A stretch of DNA of 64,000 nucleotides from an uncultured Flavobacterium sp. (GTDB taxonomy: Bacteria > Bacteroidota > Bacteroidia > Flavobacteriales > Flavobacteriaceae). The stretch lies in assembly GCF_943913405.1 (NCBI RefSeq), contig NZ_CALTYA010000003.1:1-64000 (forward strand), read 5' to 3'. The notes below the pieces were generated by a model that worked only from the letters and a program-made list of their open reading frames with translations, made no database searches and had not been told where the DNA came from. The first letter of the stretch is position 1. Each line of letters begins with the position of its first letter. Shown here piece by piece: positions 24,439-34,132 of the stretch. Both the position numbers and the translations under genes were made by a program.

Positions 24439-26733
24439 ATGATGAAAAAGCTGTTACTCTTTTTTCTTTTGATTTCTTCAATTGCTTTTGCCCAAACCAC
24501 GAAACAGTTATGGAAAGGCTATTTTTCTTATAACGAAGTCAATGATTTGACAGAATCTACAACAAAGATTACTGCTTCGACTCAAAAAGCGATGTTTTCA
24601 AAGAATCTGAATACCAATGAATTGAAAACAATCAATACAATCGACGGACTTTCAGGGCAAGATATTACTGCAATTTATTATAGTCAAGAATATAACAAGA
24701 CAATTATCGGCCATGCAAATGGGCTGATGCTGATTTTGAACGAAAGCGACGGACGAATCTTAATAGTTCCAGGAATTCGCGACCAAGCCGGGATTACGCC
24801 AAATAAGAAAAAAATCAACCATTTTTATGAATTTGAAGGAAAATTATATATTTCCTGCGATTTCGGAGTTGTGCAATATAATTTGATCACTTCTGGCTTT
24901 GGAGATACTTACTTAATTGGTCCAGCAGGGGAAGAAACTATTGTTTATCAAACTACAATACACAATAATTATATTTACGCAGTCACTCAATTAAACGGAA
25001 TCCGAAGAGCTAATCTTACCAATGTTAATTTAAATGATTTTAGCCAATGGCAGATTTTTAATGGGGCCTATTGGAGCGGTATAGTGACACATAGCAATCA
25101 AACAGTTATGTTAAATACTAATGCGATTGTATATAAGAACAATGGCACCTCTTTCCAAGAGGTTGTGAGTTTGCCAGAAAGCGGTATCGATATAAGATCT
25201 TATCAAAATAAACTAGTTATTACAACTTTGCATCATGTGTATGTTTATGATGAAGATTTTGTACAGCTTTCACATGTTGTAAGCACTCAAATTCCAGCTT
25301 TCACAGATGTTTTCAAATGTGCAACTGTAATTAATAATGTCTTATATATCGGAACTAAAGAAAATGGAGTTATTTCAGTACCTATATCTAATACTTCAAA
25401 TTTCCAAACGATCAAACCTGATGGACCTTCAAGTAATGACATATTTGCAATACAAACTACATCTTCAAATAAACTTTGGGCAGTATATGGGAGCTATAAT
25501 ATTTTTTATGCACCAGATGAAACTTTGCGAGGTATTAGTAAATTTACAGATACAGGCTGGCTTAATATTCCAAAAGAAAAAGTTCTTGGAGCAAAGTCAT
25601 TATCGCGAATTGCATTGAACCCAAGCGATGAAAATCAAGTTTATTTTAGTTCATTTCATTCCGGACTTTTAAAATTCCAGAATGATGAAGCGGTTGCTCT
25701 TTACAATCACACAACTCAAAATGGTCCAGAAGCTCTTGATTTTCCTCAAAATCCGTCGTATAAATCTGTGAGAATTAATGGATTAGCATTTGATAAAACA
25801 GGAAACTTATGGTTTAATAATTCTGTTGTTGAAAATGCTCTGAAAGTATTGAGGCCAAATGGTACATGGCAATCGAATTCAATAAAAGATTTTGTAGACA
25901 ATACAAATGACAATTACGGAAGAATGGCAATCGACAAAAACGGCACAAAATGGTTCGTGTCTTCCAGAAACAATGTTATCGGATTCAATGAAAATGTAAC
26001 TCCAAAATTTAAAACAGCCTATTCAGATGATGATTTAGGAAATCCGTTGCCAGCAAATACAAGAGCAATTGCTATTGATAATAGAAATCAGCTTTGGATT
26101 GGAACTATGGGCGGTTTGCGCGTTCTAGCAAGTGTTGATCGCTTCATGTCTGAAGATAGGTTGGAGACAAATCCGATTATTATTATGGATGACGGCCTTC
26201 CGCAAGAATTGCTTTATGAACAATTTATCACAGATATTGTCGTCGATGGCGCCAATAATAAATGGATTGGAACGGCTGACGCCGGAGTATTTATGCTTTC
26301 TCCAAATGGTCAAGAAACCATTTACAGATTTACGCGTGAAAACTCGCCACTGCCAAGCAATAGCATAAACGACATCGATATTAACGGAACGACCGGCGAA
26401 GTATTTTTTGCAACAACTGCAGGATTAGTTTCTTTCAAAGGAACCGCTACAAAAGGAAATGAAGATTTATCAAATGTTTATGTCTATCCAAATCCAGTTC
26501 GTCCAGAATTTTTTGGAACGGTAAAAATCTCAAATCTGATTAATAAAGCAAACGTAAAAATCACCGATATCGAAGGAAATCTAGTGTATGAAGCCACTTC
26601 TGAAGGCGGAACTTTAGAATGGGACACAAAAGCTTTCGGAAAACACCGAGTAGCTTCTGGAGTTTACATGATTTTTATTTCTTCGGAAGACGGTACAGAA
26701 ACCAAAGTCAAAAAAGTAATGATCATCAGATAA
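24439..26733 (+). CDS. porZ: PorZ-like type IX secretion beta-propeller protein
   Basis: The 764-residue exported protein has a signal peptide (KLLLFFLLISSIAFA), two seven-bladed-type propeller regions with repeated two-component-propeller motifs (NKLWAVYG, GNLWFNNS, NQLWIGTMGGLRVL, NKWIGTADAGVFML), and a C-terminal T9SS type A sorting domain (NVYVYPNPVRPEFFGTVKIS through KKVMIIR). This is the PorZ architecture; PorZ is a component of the cell-surface attachment complex of the type IX secretion system. Two adjacent ATGs (24439 and 24442) are possible starts. The stop overlaps the recO start by one base. Confidence 0.8.
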   Translation: MMKKLLLFFLLISSIAFAQTTKQLWKGYFSYNEVNDLTESTTKITASTQKAMFSKNLNTNELKTINTIDGLSGQDITAIYYSQEYNKTIIGHANGLMLILNESDGRILIVPGIRDQAGITPNKKKINHFYEFEGKLYISCDFGVVQYNLITSGFGDTYLIGPAGEETIVYQTTIHNNYIYAVTQLNGIRRANLTNVNLNDFSQWQIFNGAYWSGIVTHSNQTVMLNTNAIVYKNNGTSFQEVVSLPESGIDIRSYQNKLVITTLHHVYVYDEDFVQLSHVVSTQIPAFTDVFKCATVINNVLYIGTKENGVISVPISNTSNFQTIKPDGPSSNDIFAIQTTSSNKLWAVYGSYNIFYAPDETLRGISKFTDTGWLNIPKEKVLGAKSLSRIALNPSDENQVYFSSFHSGLLKFQNDEAVALYNHTTQNGPEALDFPQNPSYKSVRINGLAFDKTGNLWFNNSVVENALKVLRPNGTWQSNSIKDFVDNTNDNYGRMAIDKNGTKWFVSSRNNVIGFNENVTPKFKTAYSDDDLGNPLPANTRAIAIDNRNQLWIGTMGGLRVLASVDRFMSEDRLETNPIIIMDDGLPQELLYEQFITDIVVDGANNKWIGTADAGVFMLSPNGQETIYRFTRENSPLPSNSINDIDINGTTGEVFFATTAGLVSFKGTATKGNEDLSNVYVYPNPVRPEFFGTVKISNLINKANVKITDIEGNLVYEATSEGGTLEWDTKAFGKHRVASGVYMIFISSEDGTETKVKKVMIIR

Positions 26734-27446
26734 TGTTGATAAAAACCAAAGCAATTGTCATCAGCGCCCTGAAATATCAGGAAAAAAGCCTTATCGTGAA
26801 ATGCTTCACTGAATCTGACGGATTGAAAACTTATTTCGTTAGAGATGCTTTTTCCAATAGAAAATCCAACCAAAAAATTGCCTATTTCCAGCCTTTGACT
26901 ATTTTAGAAATTGAAGCTGTTCACAAAAACAAAGGGACTTTAGAAAATTTCAAAGAAATAAAATTGGCTGTTGCTTACAATACAATCAGCACTGACATTA
27001 TCAAAAGTACAATTGTTATTTTTCTATCAGAAATTTTGCATCACAGCATTCACGAGGAAGAAAAGAACCAAAACTTATTCTCTTTCCTCGAAGCGGCTTT
27101 GCTTTGGCTTGACCATCACGGTAATGTGGCTAATTTTCATTTAATCCTATTATTAGAAACTACAAAATACTTAGGTTTTTATCCTGATAATTCTGATATA
27201 GATTTAAAATTTTTCGAAATGACCGAAGGAATTTTCACGCCTTTCCACGGAATGACTTCGCTGCCAGAACATGAAACGCATCTTTTAAAAAGATTGATGG
27301 CGCTGAAATTTGACAGCGATCAAAAAATATTCGCAGGAATTGAACGCCAGATTCTGCTCAAAATCCTATTAGATTATTACACTTTTCACCTGCAAGGATT
27401 TAGAAAACCAAGATCTTTGGATGTTTTGAAGGAAGTTTTTTCATAA
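26733..27446 (+). CDS. recO: DNA repair protein RecO
   Basis: The 237-residue protein has the RecO N-terminal OB-fold start (MLIKTKAIVISALKYQEKSL-IVKCFTE) and a helical C-terminal region ending FHLQGFRKPRSLDVL. It loads RecA onto SSB-coated DNA with RecR in the RecF pathway. ATG 26733 overlaps the porZ TAA (TAATG), so translation is coupled. The longer in-frame extension to 26619 lies inside porZ and is rejected. The zinc-finger cysteines of some RecO proteins are absent. Confidence 0.92.
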   Translation: MLIKTKAIVISALKYQEKSLIVKCFTESDGLKTYFVRDAFSNRKSNQKIAYFQPLTILEIEAVHKNKGTLENFKEIKLAVAYNTISTDIIKSTIVIFLSEILHHSIHEEEKNQNLFSFLEAALLWLDHHGNVANFHLILLLETTKYLGFYPDNSDIDLKFFEMTEGIFTPFHGMTSLPEHETHLLKRLMALKFDSDQKIFAGIERQILLKILLDYYTFHLQGFRKPRSLDVLKEVFS

Positions 27447-27454
27447 ATAATTTC

Positions 27455-28216
27455 TTAGCGAATTGATTGGACAAATTTCGGAATTTCAGAAATCGGATTG
27501 TTTCCCAAAAACTTAACAAAAGCGCTCCCAATAATTGCTCCTTTCTGAAATTCTGTCGCCTGTAAAAAAGTTTCCCTATCCTTAATTCCAAAACCAATTA
27601 CCTGCGGATTTTTTAATTCCAAAGAAGCAATTCTGCTGAAATAATCGCGTTCTTTTTTACCAAAACCCGATTGGCTTCCAGTAACGCTCGCACTGCTGAC
27701 CATATAAATAAAACTGTCAGAAAGCGAATCAATTTTTAAAATTCGCTCTTCGGAAGTTTGCGGCGTAATCAAAAAGATATTTTTCAAATTGTATTTTTCA
27801 AATAATTGCTTATAATTTTCTTCGTAAATAGCCAAAGGCAAATCAGGAATAATTAATCCGTCGATGCCAACTTCAGCACATTTCTGGCAGAAATTTTCAA
27901 TTCCAAATTGCAACATGGGATTAAAATAGCCCATAATTAGCAACGGAATTTTCACCGTTTCCCGAACATTTTTCAACTGCTCGAAAAGTAATTTCGTCGT
28001 CATTCCGTTGGCAATTGCTTTCGTCGAACTTTCCTGAATTGTTGGTCCATCTGCTAAAGGATCGCTGAACGGAAGCCCGATTTCAACCAAGTCCACACCA
28101 CTTTTTTCCAATTCCTGCAAAATTGAAACAGTATCATTTAATTCTGGATAACCTGCCGTAAAATACAGCGACAAAATCTTCTGGTTTTCCGCTAACTTTT
28201 GGTTAATTCTATTCAT
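27455..28216 (-). CDS. trpA: Tryptophan synthase alpha chain
   Basis: The 253-residue subunit cleaves indole-3-glycerol phosphate to indole and glyceraldehyde 3-phosphate. Landmarks are LYFTAGYPELNDT, LVEIGLPFSDPLADGPTIQ (with the catalytic Glu) and LIIPDLPL. It is the last gene of the trp operon, two bases after trpB, and it meets recO convergently with an 8-base gap. Confidence 0.96.
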   Translation of the reverse strand: MNRINQKLAENQKILSLYFTAGYPELNDTVSILQELEKSGVDLVEIGLPFSDPLADGPTIQESSTKAIANGMTTKLLFEQLKNVRETVKIPLLIMGYFNPMLQFGIENFCQKCAEVGIDGLIIPDLPLAIYEENYKQLFEKYNLKNIFLITPQTSEERILKIDSLSDSFIYMVSSASVTGSQSGFGKKERDYFSRIASLELKNPQVIGFGIKDRETFLQATEFQKGAIIGSAFVKFLGNNPISEIPKFVQSIR

Positions 28217-28218
28217 AT

Positions 28219-29406
28219 TTATAGGTTGAAATAGTCAATATAAGTGTTCAAATCTTTGTCGCCGCGTCCAGAAAGATTGATAACAACAATATCATTAGGC
28301 TGGAATTTTTTCTTATCCAAAACGCTCAAAGCATGTGCTGATTCAATCGCAGGAATAATCCCTTCGGTTTTTGAAAGCTGCAATCCGGCTTGCATCGCTT
28401 CATCATCATTTATGGCAATAAATTCGGCTCTTTTTACATCGTGCAAATGCGCATGAATCGGACCAACGCCTGGATAATCTAACCCTGCAGAAATAGAGTA
28501 AGGTTCTGTAATTTGGCCGTCTTCTGTTTGCATCAAAAGCGTTTTGCTACCATGAATAATTCCAATTTTTCCAAGAACCGAAGTCGCCGCGCTTTCTCCA
28601 GAATCAATGCCTTTTCCAGCAGCTTCCACAGCAATTAATTTTACATTTTCATTGTTTAAATAATGGTAAAAAGCACCTGCCGCATTGCTGCCGCCGCCAA
28701 CGCAGGCAATCACATAATCCGGATTTTCTGTGCCTTCCTGAACCAAAAGCTGTTTCTTGATTTCTTCAGAAATTATGCTCTGAAAACGCGCCACCATGTC
28801 TGGATAAGGATGTGGGCCAACGACAGAACCAATGATGTAAAAAGTATCCTCAGGATTATTAATCCAATCCCGAATTGCCTCATTCGTCGCATCTTTCAAA
28901 GTCTTCGAACCCGAAGTTGCCGGACGAACTTCCGCGCCAAGCATTTTCATCCGCGCCACATTCGGAGCCTGTCTTTCCATGTCGATTTCACCCATGAAAA
29001 CGATACATTCCAATCCCATCAAAGCGCAAACCGTGGCTGTTGCAACGCCGTGTTGGCCCGCACCAGTTTCAGCGATAATTCTGGTTTTTCCGAGTCTTTT
29101 TGCTAGCAAAATTTGTCCTATTGTATTGTTGATTTTATGCGCTCCGGTGTGGCACAAATCTTCACGTTTCAAATAGATTTTGGTGTTATGTTTTTCAGAA
29201 AGTCGCTTCGCAAAATACAGCGGCGTCGGCCGTCCTACATATTGCTGCAAAAGCGATTTAAATTCCTCCTGAAAAGAACTTTCCTGCGTAATTTTCAAAT
29301 AAGAATTTTGCAATTCTTCCACATTTGGAAAAAGCATTTCGGGTACAAACGCACCGCCAAATTGCCCATAAAATCCGTTTTCATCTACATTATATTTCGC
29401 TTTCAT
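28219..29406 (-). CDS. trpB: Tryptophan synthase beta chain
   Basis: The 395-residue PLP enzyme condenses indole with serine. The PLP lysine is in HTGAHKINNTIGQ, the allosteric loop in AETGAGQHGVATATV, and the phosphate cup in CVGGGSNAAG. It is full length. The first 17 bases of trpB overlap the end of trpF. Confidence 0.97.
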   Translation of the reverse strand: MKAKYNVDENGFYGQFGGAFVPEMLFPNVEELQNSYLKITQESSFQEEFKSLLQQYVGRPTPLYFAKRLSEKHNTKIYLKREDLCHTGAHKINNTIGQILLAKRLGKTRIIAETGAGQHGVATATVCALMGLECIVFMGEIDMERQAPNVARMKMLGAEVRPATSGSKTLKDATNEAIRDWINNPEDTFYIIGSVVGPHPYPDMVARFQSIISEEIKKQLLVQEGTENPDYVIACVGGGSNAAGAFYHYLNNENVKLIAVEAAGKGIDSGESAATSVLGKIGIIHGSKTLLMQTEDGQITEPYSISAGLDYPGVGPIHAHLHDVKRAEFIAINDDEAMQAGLQLSKTEGIIPAIESAHALSVLDKKKFQPNDIVVINLSGRGDKDLNTYIDYFNL

Positions 29407-30043
29407 AAAGTGCTTTTTTAAATTCTTTAAGTACTGTTTTGTCTTTTAATCCGGGTTCTGTTTCAAATTTGCTGTTGATATCGATGGCAAAACAATATTT
29501 CGCTTCTGGAGTTTTTAAAAATATTTTCAGCTGATTTATTTCAGAAATTCCTATTCCTCCGCTTAAAAAATAAGGTTTTTCTAAAGTGTAATTTTTTAAA
29601 ATCTGCCAGTTGAAAACAGTTCCGTTTCCTCCGTATAACTTTCCTTTGGTATCGAATAAAAAATAATCAACTTTCTCTTCGTAAGTTTTTAAGGCTCCAA
29701 AATCAAAATTTTCATCTACCGAAAAAGCTTTGATAATTTCCACTGATAATTTATTTTCTAAAAAATTCCCTTTCAAGTTTTTACAAAAATCAGGGCTTTC
29801 ATTTCCATGCAATTGCACTAAATTCAAACCATATTTTATTATTTTTTCAATAATTTCTCCTTCAGAAGCATTTACGAAAACACCAACTTTTTTGACAGCA
29901 TTTATTTCAGGAATTGCTTCTTCCAAATACAACCGAGGCGATTTTTCATAGAAAATAAATCCCAGGAAATCAGGTTGCAATTGTGCCGTTTTCAGAATAT
30001 TCTCTAAAAACTTCATCCCGCATATTTTAAGTTTTACCACCAT
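29390..30043 (-). CDS. trpF: Phosphoribosylanthranilate isomerase
   Basis: The 217-residue TIM-barrel enzyme performs the Amadori rearrangement of PRA to CdRP. The N-terminal catalytic cysteine is in KLKICGMK (Cys8), followed by LGFIFYEKSPR, VQLHGNESPDFC and LSGGIGISEI. It is a separate gene rather than fused to trpC. A 19-bp inverted repeat lies between it and trpC. Confidence 0.95.
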   Translation of the reverse strand: MVVKLKICGMKFLENILKTAQLQPDFLGFIFYEKSPRLYLEEAIPEINAVKKVGVFVNASEGEIIEKIIKYGLNLVQLHGNESPDFCKNLKGNFLENKLSVEIIKAFSVDENFDFGALKTYEEKVDYFLFDTKGKLYGGNGTVFNWQILKNYTLEKPYFLSGGIGISEINQLKIFLKTPEAKYCFAIDINSKFETEPGLKDKTVLKEFKKALYESEI

Positions 30044-30055
30044 AAATTTTTATTA

Positions 30056-30113
30056 AACACAGATTTCGCAGATTCGCACAGATTGGTTTGTGTAAATCTG
30101 TGAAATCTGTGTT
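30056..30113. repeat. AATCTGTG-type inverted repeat within the trp operon
   Basis: Arms AACACAGATTTCGCAGATT (30056-30074) and AATCTGTGAAATCTGTGTT (30095-30113) are 19 bp with one difference. The right arm overlaps two bases of the trpC stop codon. The loop holds extra CGCACAGATT. There is no long U tract, so termination here is not obvious. Confidence 0.8.
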
Positions 30114-30900
30114 ACATTTTATTTAGTTCCGAAATGAATTTTTTACAACTTTCCCCAACATTTTCAGTCTTCATAAAATTCTCTCCAATCAAAAATCCAT
30201 TATAGCCAAAACTTTGTAAAGTCTTAATTGAGTTCACATGGCTTATTCCGCTTTCCGAGATTTTCACAAAATCATCAGGAATATGCGATGCCAAATTGAT
30301 GCTGTTTTCCAAGCTCACTTCAAAGTTTTTCAAATTGCGGTTGTTCACGCCAATCATATCCAGACTCGGCATAATTGATTTTTCCAATTCTTCTAAATTG
30401 TGTACTTCCAACAAAACTTCCAAAGCCAAAGACTGCGCAAATTCTGACAGTTTTTTAATCTCTGTTTGATCTAAAACCGCAGCGATTAAAAGGATTGCAT
30501 CGGCGCCAAAAGCTTTTGCTTCTAAGATTTGGTACTCGTCAACGACAAATTCCTTACGCAAAAGCGGAACAGAAACTGAAGCTTTTGCCAAAAGCAAATC
30601 GTCTAAAGAACCGCCAAAATATTTTCCGTCTGTTAGAACGGAAATTCCGCAGACGCCGGCATTTTGATAGCCCAAAACTACTTCTTCCACAGAAAAACTG
30701 TTGTTGATGGTCTGCTTTGAAGGCGAACGGCGCTTGTGTTCTGCGATAATTCCCGAAGCGCTGTTCTGCAACATTTTGCTCAAGGATTTTGTGCGCGAAT
30801 TGAATAAAACCGAAGCTTCCAATTGTTCCATCGGAATTATGGATTTCTTCAGCGCTACTTCGCGTTTTTTGTCTTGGATTATTTTATCTAAAATGTTCAT
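30112..30900 (-). CDS. trpC: Indole-3-glycerol phosphate synthase
   Basis: The 262-residue TIM-barrel enzyme closes CdRP to indole-3-glycerol phosphate. Catalytic landmarks are IIAEHKRRSPSK, LLRKEFVVDEYQI, LLEVHNLEEL, GVNNRNLKNFEV and SESGI. It stands alone, not fused to trpF. Confidence 0.96.
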   Translation of the reverse strand: MNILDKIIQDKKREVALKKSIIPMEQLEASVLFNSRTKSLSKMLQNSASGIIAEHKRRSPSKQTINNSFSVEEVVLGYQNAGVCGISVLTDGKYFGGSLDDLLLAKASVSVPLLRKEFVVDEYQILEAKAFGADAILLIAAVLDQTEIKKLSEFAQSLALEVLLEVHNLEELEKSIMPSLDMIGVNNRNLKNFEVSLENSINLASHIPDDFVKISESGISHVNSIKTLQSFGYNGFLIGENFMKTENVGESCKKFISELNKM

Positions 30901-30930
30901 GATAGTCTAGAATTTAAAAGTCTTTATTAA

Positions 30931-30992
30931 GCCACAGATTAAGATGATTTAAAGGATTTTTATAAAAACTGTTAATCATCTTAATCTGTGGC
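30931..30992. repeat. Perfect 19-bp inverted repeat between trpD and trpC
   Basis: Arms GCCACAGATTAAGATGATT (30931-30949) and AATCATCTTAATCTGTGGC (30974-30992) are exact reverse complements with a 24-base loop. The element starts 12 bases after the trpD stop (minus strand). Confidence 0.85.
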
Positions 30993-31004
30993 AAATAATA
31001 AAAT

Positions 31005-31997
31005 TTATCGGCTTAATTCCTGTAATTTTTTCAGTTTTTCTAAAGCTTTTCCGCTTTTTAAAGTTTCTTTTGCCAAATCAAAATTTTCGATATAAGGCAA
31101 TTTATTTATAGTAGAAATAGCCACAGCAGCATTCGTACAAACCACATCATTTTGCGCTTTTGTGCCTTTTCCGGAAATAATATCATAGAAAATTGAGGCA
31201 GCTTCGTCGGTAGTTTTTCCACCTTGAATTTGGGACAGATTAATTTTTCCTAGATTGAAATCTTCTGCTTTTAAAATCGCTTCCGAAGCATTCGAAATAA
31301 TCTTCACATCATCCGTCAGGGAAATTTCATCAAAACCGTCCAATCCATGAAGAATAGAGAAATTCGTATTCGTGTTTTGGTATAAATAGCTGTACATCCG
31401 TGCCAATTCCAAACTAAAAACACCAACCATCTGATGTTTTGGAAACGATGGATTTACCATTGGCCCTAAAATATTGAAGAACGTTTTTACGCCCAATTCC
31501 TTTCGAATCGGACCCACATTTTTCATCGCCGGATGGAACAAAGGCGCATGCAAAATCGAAATATTGGCTTCTTCAATGCTTTTTTTCAAAAATGATTCTT
31601 CGTTGCTGAATTTTACGCCTAATTTCTCCATCACATTGCTCGATCCAGAAATTGATGAGACACCATAATTTCCATGTTTTGCCACTTTGAAACCTGAACC
31701 TGCAACAATAAACGACGCCAAAGTCGAGATGTTGAAAGTGTCTTTTCCGTCACCGCCCGTACCGCATAAATCAATGGTTTCATAATCAGAAAAGTCAACA
31801 GGAATGCACAATTCGAGCAATGCTTCGCGGAATCCAGAAAGTTCGTCGATTGTGATATTTCGCATCATGTAAACCGTCAGAAAGGAAGCGATTTGGCTGT
31901 TATTGTAGTGTCCCGCAGAAATATTGACCAGCACTTCTTTGGCTTCTGATTTCGAAAGTATTTCGTGATTTATCAATCGGTTTATAATCGTTTTCAT
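31005..31997 (-). CDS. trpD: Anthranilate phosphoribosyltransferase
   Basis: The 330-residue enzyme transfers phosphoribose to anthranilate. The PRPP-binding motif CGTGGDGKDTFNIST is near residue 80, with KHGNYGVSSISGSSNVMEKLG and anthranilate-site residues in ILGPMVNP. It is full length and not fused to trpG. Confidence 0.96.
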   Translation of the reverse strand: MKTIINRLINHEILSKSEAKEVLVNISAGHYNNSQIASFLTVYMMRNITIDELSGFREALLELCIPVDFSDYETIDLCGTGGDGKDTFNISTLASFIVAGSGFKVAKHGNYGVSSISGSSNVMEKLGVKFSNEESFLKKSIEEANISILHAPLFHPAMKNVGPIRKELGVKTFFNILGPMVNPSFPKHQMVGVFSLELARMYSYLYQNTNTNFSILHGLDGFDEISLTDDVKIISNASEAILKAEDFNLGKINLSQIQGGKTTDEAASIFYDIISGKGTKAQNDVVCTNAAVAISTINKLPYIENFDLAKETLKSGKALEKLKKLQELSR

Positions 31998-32040
31998 CTT
32001 TTTAGGTGTAAGGTTTGGGGTAAAGGGTTTAAGGTGTTTT
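31998..32040. repeat. Word-repeat spacer between trpG and trpD
   Basis: On the minus strand the gap repeats ACACCTTA, AAACCCTTT and AACCTTACACC. It is a third kind of intergenic word repeat in the same operon. Confidence 0.45.
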
Positions 32041-32044
32041 GTGT

Positions 32045-32611
32045 TTATTTACCTCTTAGCCAATTTTCCAGAATCTTTTTGCCATGAGGCGTGAGCACGC
32101 TTTCCGGGTGATATTGCACGCCTCGAACGTCATAGGTTTTATGTTTCAAAGACATGACTTGGCCATTTTCATCAACCGAAGTAATCTCTAAAACTTCTGG
32201 AAAATTTTCGGTGCTGACACTCCAAGAATGATAGCGCCCGACTTCCATTTCATCTGGAATTTCATTGAAAATAAAATCGTCTGAAACTTTGGTGACTTTT
32301 GTTGCAACGCCGTGATAGACTTTTTCGAGATTGATTAATTTTCCTCCAAAAACTTCTCCGATAGCTTGCAGTCCGAGGCAGATTCCCAAGATGCTTTTTG
32401 TCGGTGCATATTTTTGGATCACTTGCTTTAATAATCCTGCTTCGTCAGGAATTCCAGGCCCTGGAGAAAGCAAAATCTTGTCAAACTTTTCCAATTCTGA
32501 AAGTTCAAATTCATCGTTTCTGTATACCGTAACTTCCGCGTTCAAATCTTCCAAATAATGGACTAGATTGTAAGTGAAGCTGTCGTAATTATCTATGACT
32601 ATTATTTTCAT
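32045..32611 (-). CDS. trpG: Anthranilate synthase glutaminase subunit
   Basis: The 188-residue class I glutaminase supplies ammonia to TrpE. The oxyanion motif LSPGPGIPDEAG, the nucleophile in GICLGLQAIGE (Cys79) and the His-Glu pair in QYHPESVLTPHG are intact. It follows trpE by 21 bases. A dual role in folate synthesis (PabA) cannot be excluded. Confidence 0.95.
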   Translation of the reverse strand: MKIIVIDNYDSFTYNLVHYLEDLNAEVTVYRNDEFELSELEKFDKILLSPGPGIPDEAGLLKQVIQKYAPTKSILGICLGLQAIGEVFGGKLINLEKVYHGVATKVTKVSDDFIFNEIPDEMEVGRYHSWSVSTENFPEVLEITSVDENGQVMSLKHKTYDVRGVQYHPESVLTPHGKKILENWLRGK

Positions 32612-32632
32612 CGTCTGTTTTTTCTAAAATTT

Positions 32633-34033
32633 TTATAGTGTTTCTGCGAGATCCAGCGCTTTTTGCAACGCTCCTAATTTATTATAAACTTCCTGCATTT
32701 CATTTTCTTCCGAAGAACTTTCTACGATTCCTGCGCCCGCTTGGTAATGTAAAATATGATTTTTACTAAGAAAGGAACGAATCATGATTGCATGGTTGAA
32801 ATTTCCGTCAAAATCCATAAAACCGATGGCGCCTCCATAAAAACTGCGATTGGTTTTTTCTATCGATTCGATCAACTGCATGGCTTTGTGTTTTGGCGCG
32901 CCGCTTAATGTTCCGGCGGGGAAAGTTTTGGCTACCAAATCCATAAAATTATTGTTTTCTTTCAATTTTCCCGTCACTTTTGAAACCAAATGGATGACGT
33001 GAGAAAAGAACTGGACTTCTTTATATTTTTCGACTTTTACTTCGTTGCAGCTTCGGCTCAAATCGTTTCTGGCCAAGTCGATAAGCATTACGTGTTCGCT
33101 ATTTTCTTTAGTGTCTTCGGTCAATTGTTTGGCTAAATTGGCGTCTTGCTCATCATTTCCGGTACGTTTAAAAGTGCCGGCAATCGGATGAATTTCGGCA
33201 TTATTTCCTTTAATGACCAATTGCGCTTCCGGTGAAGAACCGAAGATTTTAAAATTTCCATAATCAAAAAAGAAAAGATAAGGTGACGGATTTATGCTTC
33301 GCAAAGCTCTGTAAACATTGAACTCATCGCCTTTAAACGGTTGCGAGAAACGTCTCGACAAAACCAATTGAAAAACATCGCCTCGAAGACAGTGTTTTTT
33401 TGCCAAAGCCACATTCTCTTTAAAATCTTCATCGGTCATGTTTGAATAACCTTCATCTGATTTTGAAAAAGAATAAGAAGCAAAGTTTTTTGACTGTAAA
33501 AGCTGTTCGATTTCAGCAATATTATTTTTTCCGTCAATGCTGTGGCAAAAAATATACGCTTCGTTTTTAAAATGATTTATGGCAATAATATTCTGGTAAG
33601 TCGCATAATAATTTTCAGGAATCTGGTTTTCTTCCGACTTAAAATCGATAGTTATTTTTTCAAAATGCTTTACAGCGTCATATGAAATATAACCGAACAA
33701 TCCGTTGTGGATGAATTTGAAATCGGTGTTTTCGGCTTCGAATTTCTTTGAAAAATTATAAATTTCTTGTGGAATATTTGTGTCTTTCTCAATCGATTTT
33801 ATTTCCGAAGTTTGATCAGGATATTGAATTTCAATCGTCTGATTTTCCACTTTAATCGAAGCAATCGGATTAAAACATACATACGAAAAGCTATTATTGT
33901 TCGCATGATAATCACTGCTTTCGAGCAAAAGGCTGTTCGGAAATTTATCCCTAATTTTCAAATAAACGCTGACCGGCGTGATGGTGTCCGCCAGAATTTG
34001 TTTGAAGTTGGTATGTAATTTATATTTTTTCAT
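32633..34033 (-). CDS. trpE: Anthranilate synthase component I
   Basis: The 466-residue chorismate-using enzyme is the first gene of the operon. The LLESSDYH element (feedback tryptophan site) is near residue 35. The catalytic core has GDVFQLVLSRRF, HPIAGTFKRTG, DLARNDLSR, FPAGTLSGAPKHKAM and YQAGAGIVESS. ATG 34033 is chosen because it gives the normal N terminus; the longer frame to 34087 would run through the attenuator hairpin. It is directly preceded by the trp leader. Confidence 0.95.
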   Translation of the reverse strand: MKKYKLHTNFKQILADTITPVSVYLKIRDKFPNSLLLESSDYHANNNSFSYVCFNPIASIKVENQTIEIQYPDQTSEIKSIEKDTNIPQEIYNFSKKFEAENTDFKFIHNGLFGYISYDAVKHFEKITIDFKSEENQIPENYYATYQNIIAINHFKNEAYIFCHSIDGKNNIAEIEQLLQSKNFASYSFSKSDEGYSNMTDEDFKENVALAKKHCLRGDVFQLVLSRRFSQPFKGDEFNVYRALRSINPSPYLFFFDYGNFKIFGSSPEAQLVIKGNNAEIHPIAGTFKRTGNDEQDANLAKQLTEDTKENSEHVMLIDLARNDLSRSCNEVKVEKYKEVQFFSHVIHLVSKVTGKLKENNNFMDLVAKTFPAGTLSGAPKHKAMQLIESIEKTNRSFYGGAIGFMDFDGNFNHAIMIRSFLSKNHILHYQAGAGIVESSSEENEMQEVYNKLGALQKALDLAETL

Positions 34034-34064
34034 TTGCTGATTTTTCAAAAAGTTATAAAAACAA

Positions 34065-34094
34065 AAAAGGCTTGTCGTGATTGACAAGCCTTTT
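34065..34094 (-). terminator. trp attenuator hairpin
   Basis: On the minus strand arms AAAAGGCTTGTC and GACAAGCCTTTT (12 bp, loop AATCAC) are followed by a T run, 31 bases before trpE. The loop and first bases of the 3' arm (TCACGAC, 34080-34074) are complementary to GTCGTGA (34139-34133) at the stop codon of the leader peptide, giving a possible mutually exclusive structure. Confidence 0.85.
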
Positions 34095-34132
34095 GATATT
34101 TTGGTTTAAAAAATACTTATAGCAGATATCGC

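Noticed and set aside
24439..26733. PorZ-like protein read as a two-component sensor because of its propeller motifs
   Set aside because: It has a T9SS sorting domain and no histidine kinase, HTH or membrane-spanning signalling region.
28663..29106. 147-codon frame antisense to trpB
   Set aside because: trpB is complete and conserved on the other strand; the shadow frame has no domain.
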